From positions 1-6,192 of the forward strand of contig CALGTT010000152.1 in the NCBI GenBank assembly GCA_937901485.1: a stretch of 6,192 nucleotides of DNA. Reading direction: 5' to 3'. Under the pieces are notes generated by a model. That model was given only the letters and a program-made list of their open reading frames with translations, was not told the DNA's origin and ran no database searches. Origin of the DNA: an uncultured Ruminococcus sp. (GTDB lineage: Bacteria; Bacillota; Clostridia; Oscillospirales; Ruminococcaceae). Shown piece after piece: positions 1 to 5,199 of this stretch (positions within the stretch are counted from its first letter, which is position 1; each line of letters begins with the position of its first letter). The translations under genes and the position numbers were made by a program.

Positions 1-769
1 CCAGCTGTTCGCCGTCAAACAGACGATAGAGATCGTCGGGGTTCTTGCCGTTCATGATGATCATATCCACGCCGGCTGAGGTCGCGATCTTTGCCGCATT
101 GATCTTGGTCGCCATACCGCCCGAACCAAGGCTGCTGCCCGCGCCGCCTGCGATCTCCTCGATGTGGCTGTCGATGCATTCGACAACGGGAATGATCTCG
201 GCATTCTCATTTTTGTGCGGATCTTCGGAATACAGTCCATCAATATCGGACATGATGATCAGCAGGTCCGCACCTGCAATGGATGCTACAACTGCGGAAA
301 GAGAGTCATTCTCGCCGATCTCCAGCTCCAGCTCGTCGATGGCAACGGTATCATTTTCGTTTACGATCGGGATGACGCTCATGGAGGTCAGCTCGTCAAT
401 GGCGTTGCGCACATTGTCCACGCGGTCGGGTGTGCTGATGATGGTCTTGGTCAGCAGGATCTGTGCGACCGTCACGCTGTATTTGGAAAACATTTCATCA
501 TAAATATGCATCAGCTCACACTGACCGACAGCGGCAGCTGCCTGCTTGCCGGGGGTGGTTTTCGGGCGTTCGCGCAGGTTCAGCTTGCCGACACCCAGAC
601 CGACCGCACCGGACGACACCAGAATCAGCTCATGACCGGAATTCTGGAGGTCTGCCAGCACGCGTGTCAGATTGTTCATGCGGCGGATGTTGAGCTTGCC
701 GGTCTTATGGGCAAGGGTGGATGTGCCGAGCTTGATGACAATTCTTTTTTTCTTTGAAAAATCAATCAT
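1..769 (-). CDS. proB: Glutamate 5-kinase (ProB), C-terminus cut off by the window edge
   Basis: Phosphorylates L-glutamate with ATP to gamma-glutamyl phosphate, the first step of proline synthesis in the cytoplasm. The 256 visible residues cover essentially the whole amino-acid kinase domain: the N-terminal IVIKLGTSTL strand with Lys13, the VSSGAVGLG glycine loop at 51-59, the glutamate-binding NEND at 137-140 followed by GENDSLSA at 152-159, the MSDIDGLY strand at 173-180, and the nucleotide-binding SLGSGGMATK at 213-222. The start is ATG at 769, with AGAGGA at 778-783 giving an 8-base spacer. No stop is reached, so I cannot tell whether a PUA domain follows, as in E. coli (367 residues), or whether it ends near 260-275 residues as in many Clostridia. 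proA would be the expected next gene off the edge. A lysine-rich stretch near the start (KKKR) is coded by a run of seven A. Family assignment is very secure. Confidence 0.96.
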   Translation of the reverse strand, partial: MIDFSKKKRIVIKLGTSTLAHKTGKLNIRRMNNLTRVLADLQNSGHELILVSSGAVGLGVGKLNLRERPKTTPGKQAAAAVGQCELMHIYDEMFSKYSVTVAQILLTKTIISTPDRVDNVRNAIDELTSMSVIPIVNENDTVAIDELELEIGENDSLSAVVASIAGADLLIIMSDIDGLYSEDPHKNENAEIIPVVECIDSHIEEIAGGAGSSLGSGGMATKINAAKIATSAGVDMIIMNGKNPDDLYRLFDGEQL

Positions 770-777
770 AATCCTTT

Positions 778-828
778 TCCTCTTAATTCATATTGCGGAG
801 TATTTCCCCGTTATTAGTAGTTTGTTAA
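778..828 (-). promoter_or_regulatory. Possible weak sigma-A promoter and RBS of proB
   Basis: Reading the minus strand, TTAACA (828-823, five of six matches to TTGACA) is followed after 18 bases by AATACT (804-799, four of six matches to TATAAT). A transcript would start near 792 and reach the AGAGGA ribosome site at 783-778. The -10 is poor and the spacer is one base long, so this is only a candidate. The upstream gene is co-directional, but the GC-rich hairpins between them make simple read-through less likely. Confidence 0.35.
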
Positions 829-880
829 AACCCGATGGTGTTATCGTGATCACCTTATCCTGAACAGAAAAATGCATCTT

Positions 881-967
881 GCCCCCCCCGCCGCCGTTCG
901 GCGGCACCTCCCCCGCAAAGCGGGGGAGGGATCAGCGGGGGTTGCACCCCCGAGTCCCGCTTTTTTT
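881..967. repeat. GC-rich element of three stacked perfect hairpins
   Basis: An 87-base island very different in composition from its surroundings. After a run of eight C (882-889) come three hairpins. The first is GCCGCC/GGCGGC (890-895 and 900-905, loop GTTC). The second is CCTCCCCCGC/GCGGGGGAGG (907-916 and 920-929, loop AAA), a perfect 10-bp stem. The third is CGGGGG/CCCCCG (936-941 and 947-952, loop TTGCA), followed by AGTCCCGC and T7. Read on the minus strand, it has the form of a G-rich palindrome, then GT, then a GCCGCC palindrome, then a G run. From general familiarity this resembles dispersed intergenic palindromes of gut Clostridia genomes, but only one copy lies in this window, so its repeat status is inferred. 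Confidence 0.6.
935..967 (+). terminator. Terminator-like hairpin with T7, on the plus strand
   Basis: GCGGG at 935-939 can pair with CCCGC at 956-960, directly followed by seven T (961-967). The alternative inner stem is 936-941 with 947-952. The T tract is on the plus strand only, while both flanking genes (proB and the dehydrogenase) are on the minus strand. It is therefore not an ordinary terminator for either. It could stop antisense transcription coming from within proB towards the dehydrogenase, or be a passive part of the repeat element. Confidence 0.45.
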
Positions 968-993
968 GTTCAAGGTATCATACATGCAGAGTA

Positions 994-1950
994 TCAGAAG
1001 CTGTTCACCTGATTTTTAGGCTTTCCTGCAAGAAATGCCTCCAGATTTTCAGCCACGATGCCGATCAGCCGTTCTCTGGTTTCCAGCGGCGACCATGCGA
1101 TATGGGGCGTGATCAGGCAGTTTTTCGCATTTCTCAGCGGCGTGTCCGGTGACATCGGCTCTTTGTCGAGCACGTCGAGTCCCGCACCTGCGAGCCTGCC
1201 GGAATTGAGAGCCTCCGCGAGATCCTCCTCCCGTACAATACCGCCGCGTGCGGTGTTGATCAGGAAGGCTGTGGGCTTCATCAGGGACAGCGTTTCCCTG
1301 CGCACCAGATGTGCGGTCTGCTCATTCAGCGGACAGTGGATGGTCAGGACATCTGCCTGACGGAATGCCTCTTCCATGGAAACCACGGGATACGGGCAAT
1401 TTTCTGGCACGGTGCGTGTGGAGATGATCACGCGCATCCCGAACGCATCCGCAATTTTTGCGACTGCTTTTCCGATGCTGCCATAACCGATCACGGCAAT
1501 GGTCTTTCCCCACAGCTCATGCACAGGATGCGGAAACCACGAAAATGTGGGGCTTTGCATCCATGCTCCCTCTTTGACGGACTTGTCATAGGCGGTCATA
1601 TTGCCGGCAAGTGACAGGAGCAATGCAAAGGTATGCTGTGCGACCGCCTGTGTGGAATATTCGCCGGCATTGCAGACCACGATACCGCGCTCCGAGGCGG
1701 CGTTCAGGTCTATGTTGTTATAGCCTGTAGCAAACAAGCCGATGTATTTCAGATTCGGACACTTTGCAATCACCTTAGCGGTGATGGGCGTTTTGTTGCA
1801 GAGCACAATGTCCGCGTCCCCGATCTTTTCCGCGGCTTCCTCCGGCAGAGTCGGACCGCAGCATTTGACCTCACCGTACTTTGAAAAGACGGAAAAGCCC
1901 ACATCATCGGCAGAAACCGTGTCCCAGTCCGGAATGACGATCTTCCTCAT
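994..1950 (-). CDS. D-2-hydroxyacid dehydrogenase (hydroxypyruvate/glyoxylate reductase type)
   Basis: NAD(P)-dependent enzyme that interconverts a 2-keto acid and a D-2-hydroxy acid in the cytoplasm. At 318 residues it is a normal full length. The N-terminal catalytic half contains ATGYNNID at 74-81. The Rossmann dinucleotide motif is GYGSIG at 155-160. The catalytic triad is visible: Arg235 in NTARGG, Glu264 in DKEP and His283 in TPHIAW. The closest-looking subgroup is glycerate dehydrogenase/hydroxypyruvate reductase, but substrate cannot be settled from sequence, and D-lactate dehydrogenase or another 2-keto acid reductase remains possible. The usual Asp at the end of the second Rossmann strand, which selects NAD, is replaced (IISTR, 175-179), which hints at NADP(H) tolerance. 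The start is ATG at 1950 with GGAGG nine bases upstream, and it overlaps the stop of the preceding membrane-protein gene as ATGA, so the two are probably translationally coupled. Confidence 0.93.
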   Translation of the reverse strand: MRKIVIPDWDTVSADDVGFSVFSKYGEVKCCGPTLPEEAAEKIGDADIVLCNKTPITAKVIAKCPNLKYIGLFATGYNNIDLNAASERGIVVCNAGEYSTQAVAQHTFALLLSLAGNMTAYDKSVKEGAWMQSPTFSWFPHPVHELWGKTIAVIGYGSIGKAVAKIADAFGMRVIISTRTVPENCPYPVVSMEEAFRQADVLTIHCPLNEQTAHLVRRETLSLMKPTAFLINTARGGIVREEDLAEALNSGRLAGAGLDVLDKEPMSPDTPLRNAKNCLITPHIAWSPLETRERLIGIVAENLEAFLAGKPKNQVNSF

Positions 1951-2258
1951 TCTGCATCCTCCGCTGCTGCCTTCATCTGGACTGCGGCATTCTCCTTTTT
2001 GTCCTCATCTTTGTCACGATCGACCGTCTTGGCAAGAACGAGCGCAGCGATCAGTGCAGCCCCCTCCGCGATGCCGAGTGCATAGAAAAACGCACGGCTG
2101 TCGATCACATACGCCAGCAGTGACGCTGGCACGGCGATGGCAAGCACAAGATGGTACTTTTTCCGCAGGCGGATGAACTGCATTCCAAAGACAAACAGGG
2201 AAATCAATGCAAAAATAATGTGCACTTTCATTTCGATCGGGAATAATGTGTTTTCCAT
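1947..2258 (-). CDS. Small three-helix membrane protein, unknown function
   Basis: 103 residues, not recognised as a named family. Three hydrophobic segments fill the first three quarters: about 12-31 (HIIFALISLFVFGMQF...), 35-53 and 56-76. They are separated by the short basic turn RLRKK and the turn DSR. The remaining tail (77-103) is highly charged and Ala/Glu/Lys-rich (KTVDRDKDEDKK...), with no obvious motif, and probably sits in the cytoplasm by the positive-inside rule. The start is ATG at 2258 with GAGGAG at 2268-2273, nine bases away. It is the promoter-proximal gene of a two-gene operon and shares four bases with the start of the dehydrogenase. The pairing suggests co-expression, but nothing in the protein shows transport residues or an enzyme site, so I assign no role. 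Confidence 0.8.
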   Translation of the reverse strand: MENTLFPIEMKVHIIFALISLFVFGMQFIRLRKKYHLVLAIAVPASLLAYVIDSRAFFYALGIAEGAALIAALVLAKTVDRDKDEDKKENAAVQMKAAAEDAE

Positions 2259-2286
2259 ATAAACAATCTCCTCTTTTCTCTGATTG

Positions 2287-2305
2287 GACAGCCGGCAGGG
2301 CTGTC
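2287..2305 (-). promoter_or_regulatory. Hairpin in the 5' leader of the membrane protein/dehydrogenase operon
   Basis: GACAGCC and GGCTGTC form a perfect 7-bp stem around the loop CTGCC. It lies about 12 bases after the predicted transcription start and about 14 bases before the Shine-Dalgarno site. No T tract follows, so it is not a terminator. It may stabilise the 5' end of the message or be a protein site. No known riboswitch core is visible in the roughly 58-base leader. Confidence 0.45.
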
Positions 2306-2323
2306 AGAAACACTTTATCTTAT

Positions 2324-2352
2324 ATTATAGCACAATTTCCCTCAGAATGCAA
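2324..2352 (-). promoter_or_regulatory. Sigma-A promoter of the membrane protein/dehydrogenase operon
   Basis: On the minus strand TTGCAT (2352-2347) and TATAAT (2329-2324) are separated by exactly 17 bases, and TGC immediately before the -10 makes an extended -10 (TGnTATAAT). Transcription should begin near 2317, leaving a leader of about 58 bases. The strength of the match suggests constitutive housekeeping-sigma expression. No clear operator repeat overlaps it. Confidence 0.85.
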
Positions 2353-2391
2353 GGGGTTTCTTTTGCTTTCTGAAAAATCACGCGCCTGCGT

Positions 2392-2428
2392 AAAAACGCC
2401 CTTACTCATGGGCAGTAAGGGCGTTTTT
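2392..2428. terminator. Bidirectional 15-bp terminator containing the end of a coding region
   Basis: AAAAACGCCCTTACT (2392-2406) pairs perfectly with AGTAAGGGCGTTTTT (2414-2428) around a 7-base loop (CATGGGC). Both strands end in T5, so it can act either way. The functional direction is minus, ending the membrane-protein gene whose stop codon (2404-2402) lies inside the distal arm of the stem. The last eight codons of that gene and its stop make up most of the hairpin. It also insulates the operon that starts at 2352. Confidence 0.88.
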
Positions 2429-2923
2429 GCGATGTTTTTTCCAGATACCGATTAAAAGATTGAGAATGGACGGCAGGGCGAGTAGGCAGGCAAGCACGAT
2501 TCCCACAGCAAGCACCCATATCTCATAAATATAGCAATAATACAATAGGACGAATAAAACAAACGACAGGATCGAGCAGAAAATTTTGAAACTGCTGTCG
2601 ATCACGACATATCTCAGCTGCTTGTCAGGTTTGTTCAGGCACATCCTCCGCATTTGTTTTCCCACCAGAGCAGCAAAAAGATGAAGCAAAACGAATTTAC
2701 CGCTCACGATAACAGCAAGCAATGCAACCGCCATAACAGCCGCTCCAAACAAATAAGTGAGAAGAGCCGCCAAAGCCTGAAGTCCTTCCCCCATCTCCGT
2801 TGTTTTGCAGATGTGCCACACATATATGCCGCCTCCTGCGGCTGCGATGGCAGCAAGTGTATAAATCACCGCATAGATGACACAGAGAATACTGGTCGCA
2901 CGCATTATGGCTGTCTGTTTCAC
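2402..2923 (-). CDS. Multi-pass membrane protein, unknown function
   Basis: 173 residues from the GTG start chosen here; no family recognised. Hydrophobic segments lie at about 11-37 (with an AAIAAAGGG glycine run near its end), 50-72, 76-88, 113-132 and 134-160, so four or five membrane passes. A soluble basic loop (89-112, KQMRRMCLNKPDKQLR...) sits in the middle and the C-terminus is basic (WKKHRK). The reading frame is open further upstream to a GTG at 2941, but AAGGAGGA (2938-2931) lies inside that extension and sits eight bases before the GTG at 2923, so 2923 is the better start. An ATG at 2928 is out of frame and ends after two codons. The gene stands alone, with its own consensus promoter and terminator. 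The shape alone cannot distinguish a transporter component, a stress protein or an orphan. Confidence 0.78.
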   Translation of the reverse strand: MKQTAIMRATSILCVIYAVIYTLAAIAAAGGGIYVWHICKTTEMGEGLQALAALLTYLFGAAVMAVALLAVIVSGKFVLLHLFAALVGKQMRRMCLNKPDKQLRYVVIDSSFKIFCSILSFVLFVLLYYCYIYEIWVLAVGIVLACLLALPSILNLLIGIWKKHRKNALTAHE

Positions 2924-2962
2924 TGCATTTTCCTCCTTCACGATTCGGGATTTTCTACCCTT

Positions 2963-2991
2963 ATTATATCACGGAAAACATAAAATGTCAA
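2963..2991 (-). promoter_or_regulatory. Fully consensus sigma-A promoter of the multi-pass membrane protein gene
   Basis: TTGACA (2991-2986), a 17-base spacer and TATAAT (2968-2963) match the housekeeping consensus at all twelve positions, with TGA just before the -10 giving an extended -10 as well. Transcription would begin near 2956, leaving a short leader of about 33 bases to the GTG start at 2923. A perfect promoter on a gene of unknown function implies strong expression unless it is repressed, but no clear operator palindrome is visible. Confidence 0.9.
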
Positions 2992-3130
2992 TCTTATACT
3001 AAAGACTGTTCACATTATAATCTCCTACACATCTTTTCAGCAAAATTTCACACATCCGGCGTTTGAAATTCTTTCCGCATCCTGAATATTCTCCCGAATG
3101 CAGAACAAACTAACAACGGAGGTGTTCTAT
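2992..3130 (+). promoter_or_regulatory. Upstream region of the M23 gene; candidate promoters only, clear RBS
   Basis: The divergent spacer holds two imperfect candidates for the plus-strand gene. One is a perfect -10 TATAAT at 3016-3021 without a recognisable -35 (CTTATA at 2993-2998 lies back-to-back with the minus-strand -35). The other is TTGAAA (3063-3068), 18 bases, TATTCT (3087-3092), which would start transcription near 3099. I looked for SigF/SigG- and SigE-type elements because the product is SpoIIQ-like and saw no convincing match. The ribosome site is CGGAGG ending at 3122, eight bases before the GTG at 3131. Confidence 0.35.
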
Positions 3131-3925
3131 GTGAAAAATTCAAACACAAACGAAAACAGAAAAAAATACGGGAATCTCAGCTTTTATCTGGTGCTTGCGC
3201 TTTGTGCGGTCATGATCGGCGTTTCCTGCTGGTTCGCCTATACACAGACTGCGGACAACCTGACGATCCGGCTTGATTCCGCACTTGATTCGGCAAATGA
3301 CGCGGCGGCAAAACTTCCGGAAACCGGCATTTCCCCCATTCCGCAGGAAACTGCCATGACCAGTGCAAGGGAAGCTGCCTATGTTCCGCAGACGGTAAGC
3401 ATCCAGCCGGAAGCTGATGCGGCACAGGACGCAGAGCTTCAGGAAGCGGCAGTGATCCAGCCCGAAACCCATGCAGAAAGCACGGGCGAAACGACCACGG
3501 AAACTGTTCCGGCAGATGCACCGGCAGCCTATCCGATCGTGGGTGAGGTGATCGGCTCATTCAGCAACGGTGAACTGGTGAAATCCGCGACCACCGGAGT
3601 CTGGCAGACACACAACGGCATTGACATCGCCGCCGCAGCCGGTGACGAGGTGCGTGCAATGGCGGACGGCGTTGTAGAAGCGGTGGAGGAAGATCCGCTG
3701 TGGGGTGTGAGCGTGACCATCGACCACCAGAATGGTGTCAGAAGCCGGTACTGCAATCTGAATGCAGGACTTGCGGTGAACACGGGCGATTCCGTGACCT
3801 GCGGTATGGTCATCGGCGCGGTCGGCAGCACTGCGGACATGGAAAGCGCACTGCCAAGCCATCTGCATTTTGAAGTGATGCAGGGTGCTTCCTATGTCGA
3901 TCCTGCGGCATATATTCAGGAATAG
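3131..3925 (+). CDS. Membrane-anchored M23 family endopeptidase, SpoIIQ-like
   Basis: 264 residues. A short basic N-terminus (NENRKKYG) precedes one membrane helix (about 16-36). A long low-complexity linker rich in Ala, Glu, Thr and Pro (about 55-133) leads to a LytM/M23 domain (about 135-262). All zinc ligands and the catalytic histidine expected of active M23 enzymes are present: His161 and Asp165 in HNGID, and His244 and His246 in HLHFE. The family cleaves peptide cross-bridges of peptidoglycan outside the membrane. One N-terminal helix plus M23 and the DPLWG...IDH..G core resemble SpoIIQ, the forespore partner of SpoIIIAH, but no sporulation promoter or neighbour confirms that, so an ordinary cell-wall hydrolase is equally allowed. 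The GTG at 3131 is chosen over the in-frame ATG at 3098 because GGAGG (3118-3122) lies between them and the ATG has no ribosome site. Single gene, convergent with trhP. Confidence 0.88.
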   Translation: MKNSNTNENRKKYGNLSFYLVLALCAVMIGVSCWFAYTQTADNLTIRLDSALDSANDAAAKLPETGISPIPQETAMTSAREAAYVPQTVSIQPEADAAQDAELQEAAVIQPETHAESTGETTTETVPADAPAAYPIVGEVIGSFSNGELVKSATTGVWQTHNGIDIAAAAGDEVRAMADGVVEAVEEDPLWGVSVTIDHQNGVRSRYCNLNAGLAVNTGDSVTCGMVIGAVGSTADMESALPSHLHFEVMQGASYVDPAAYIQE

Positions 3926-3927
3926 GC

Positions 3928-3955
3928 AAAAAATCGCCCCGCATCTGCGGGGCGA
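3928..3955 (-). terminator. Intrinsic terminator of the mltG-trhP operon
   Basis: On the minus strand TCGCCCCGC (3955-3947) pairs with GCGGGGCGA (3942-3934) in a perfect 9-bp stem with loop AGAT, followed at once by T6 (3933-3928). It begins five bases after the trhP stop codon. In the plus direction the hairpin is followed by AGCTGTTATG without a T tract, so it is unlikely to end the convergent M23 transcript efficiently, although the T6 begins only two bases past that gene's stop. Confidence 0.92.
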
Positions 3956-3960
3956 AGCTG

Positions 3961-5199
3961 TTATGGGATGATGGGATCAGCGACCTCCTCGGTGGGAAGA
4001 CGGATGATCGTATTTTCGGGGAATTCCAGCTCACAGGGGAACGTGAAATCCATCATGGCGTGGTTGACCGTCGTGATGCGCTCACCGTCCGCATTATAGA
4101 TCTCGTCCATTTTCCATGTGACCGGTGCACGATTCGGCGCGAGGATCTCCACGGTATCTCCGGCAAAGAAGCGGTTGCGCTGTGTGGCATAGACCGTGCC
4201 GTTTTCGCAGCGGTGGATGATGCCGACAACATCGCAGGTACGGATATAGCCGCCGGATTCGTAGTACTGGCAGGCATTGGGATGCCCGAAGAAGAAGCCA
4301 GTGCAGTACTTGCGGTGGCTCACCTTGAACACCTCATTGCGGATCTGCTCCGGAAGTCTGTAGTCATCCGGATGTGCCAGATAATAGTCGGTCGCCATGC
4401 GGTAGGCGTTCGTGATGACGGATACATAATACGCGGATTTCGCGCGGCCCTCGATCTTGAACGAAGTCACGCCAGCCTCGGCAAGCTTATCAAGATGGTC
4501 GATCATGCACATGTCGCGTGCATTGAGGATGTACGTCCCATCCTCATCCTCCCCGATGGGCATCGGCAGATGGGGACGCTTTTCCTCCACAAGGGCATAT
4601 TTCCAGCGGCAGGGCTGTGCACATGCGCCGCGATTCGCGTCACGGTCGGTGAAATATGCCGAAAGCAGGCATCTTCCCGAAAAGCTCACGCACATTGCGC
4701 CGTGCACGAATACCTCGATTTCCAGATCCTGCGGCGTATTCCGGCGGATCTCACGGATTTCTTCAAGAGAGAGTTCTCTTGCAAGCACCACACGCCGTGC
4801 GCCCATTTTGTAGAGCGCGTTTGCAGAGGCGTAGTTGACAATACCCGTCTGTGTGGACATGTGGATGGGCATATCGGGGGCAAGCTCACGGAGCATCGTC
4901 ATCAGACCAATGTCTGCCACGATCATGGCATCGACACCTGCGGCAACCGCTTCTTCCACAAATTTCGGGAAAAACTGCAATTCATTGCTGCGGGGCAGCG
5001 TATTGCAGGTCAGGTAGACCTTCACGCCCCTTGCGTGCGCCTTGGCAACAGCGTCACGCAGTCCCTGCGCGTCAAAATTTGCAGGATTTGCGCGCATACC
5101 GAACATCTGACCGCCCAGATAAACCGCATCCGCGCCAAAATCCAGTGCAGCCTGCAGGCGTTCCGCATCGCCTGCCGGTGCAAGTACCTCGGGGCGCAT
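3961..5199 (-). CDS. trhP: U32 family tRNA hydroxylation protein (TrhP/YrrO type)
   Basis: Members of this U32 group (E. coli TrhP/YegQ, B. subtilis YrrO) hydroxylate uridine 34 of certain tRNAs to 5-hydroxyuridine using prephenate, a precursor step to wobble modifications; the older label is peptidase or collagenase U32. The 412 residues begin with the barrel motif PEVLAPAGD (3-11). The U32 signature is complete at 162-180: E162, F164, G167, C170, G175, C177, S180. It is followed by C193 and C197 in RGACAQPCRW, cysteines of the kind that hold an iron-sulphur cluster. NARDMCMIDHL (226-236), KIEGR (248-252) and a U32 C-terminal domain (about 325-400) complete the family layout. The ATG at 5199 shares one base with the mltG-like stop (TAATG), with GGAGGG nine bases upstream inside that frame. 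E. coli's protein is slightly longer. Other U32 paralogues (RlhA, UbiU/V) fit the size and tail less well. Confidence 0.85.
   Translation of the reverse strand: MRPEVLAPAGDAERLQAALDFGADAVYLGGQMFGMRANPANFDAQGLRDAVAKAHARGVKVYLTCNTLPRSNELQFFPKFVEEAVAAGVDAMIVADIGLMTMLRELAPDMPIHMSTQTGIVNYASANALYKMGARRVVLARELSLEEIREIRRNTPQDLEIEVFVHGAMCVSFSGRCLLSAYFTDRDANRGACAQPCRWKYALVEEKRPHLPMPIGEDEDGTYILNARDMCMIDHLDKLAEAGVTSFKIEGRAKSAYYVSVITNAYRMATDYYLAHPDDYRLPEQIRNEVFKVSHRKYCTGFFFGHPNACQYYESGGYIRTCDVVGIIHRCENGTVYATQRNRFFAGDTVEILAPNRAPVTWKMDEIYNADGERITTVNHAMMDFTFPCELEFPENTIIRLPTEEVADPIIP

Noticed and set aside
164..757. A 197-codon open frame on the plus strand opposite proB
   Set aside because: Lies entirely within the confident proB coding region and has no family features; a shadow frame.
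846..853. GTGATCAC palindrome upstream of proB as an operator
   Set aside because: Only 8 bp, single copy, and about 18 bases upstream of a weak candidate -35; too little to claim a regulator site.
770..993. T-box or other riboswitch upstream of proB
   Set aside because: No T-box core (such as TGGNACCGCG), no specifier-loop layout and no minus-strand antiterminator/terminator pair; only the GC-rich hairpins are present.
2924..2941. GTG at 2941 as start of the multi-pass membrane protein
   Set aside because: The only good Shine-Dalgarno (AAGGAGGA) would fall inside the coding region; it is ideally spaced for GTG 2923.
3098..3130. ATG at 3098 as start of the M23 protein
   Set aside because: No ribosome site precedes it, while GGAGG at 3118-3122 lies downstream with ideal spacing to the in-frame GTG at 3131.
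3000..3130. SigF/SigG or SigE sporulation promoter for the M23 gene
   Set aside because: Fragments such as GCATC and GTTTG occur, but no properly spaced -10 element accompanies them.
3926..3960. The 3934-3955 hairpin as terminator of the M23 gene
   Set aside because: In the plus direction it is followed by AGCTGTTATG with no T tract; the T6 is on the minus strand, after trhP.
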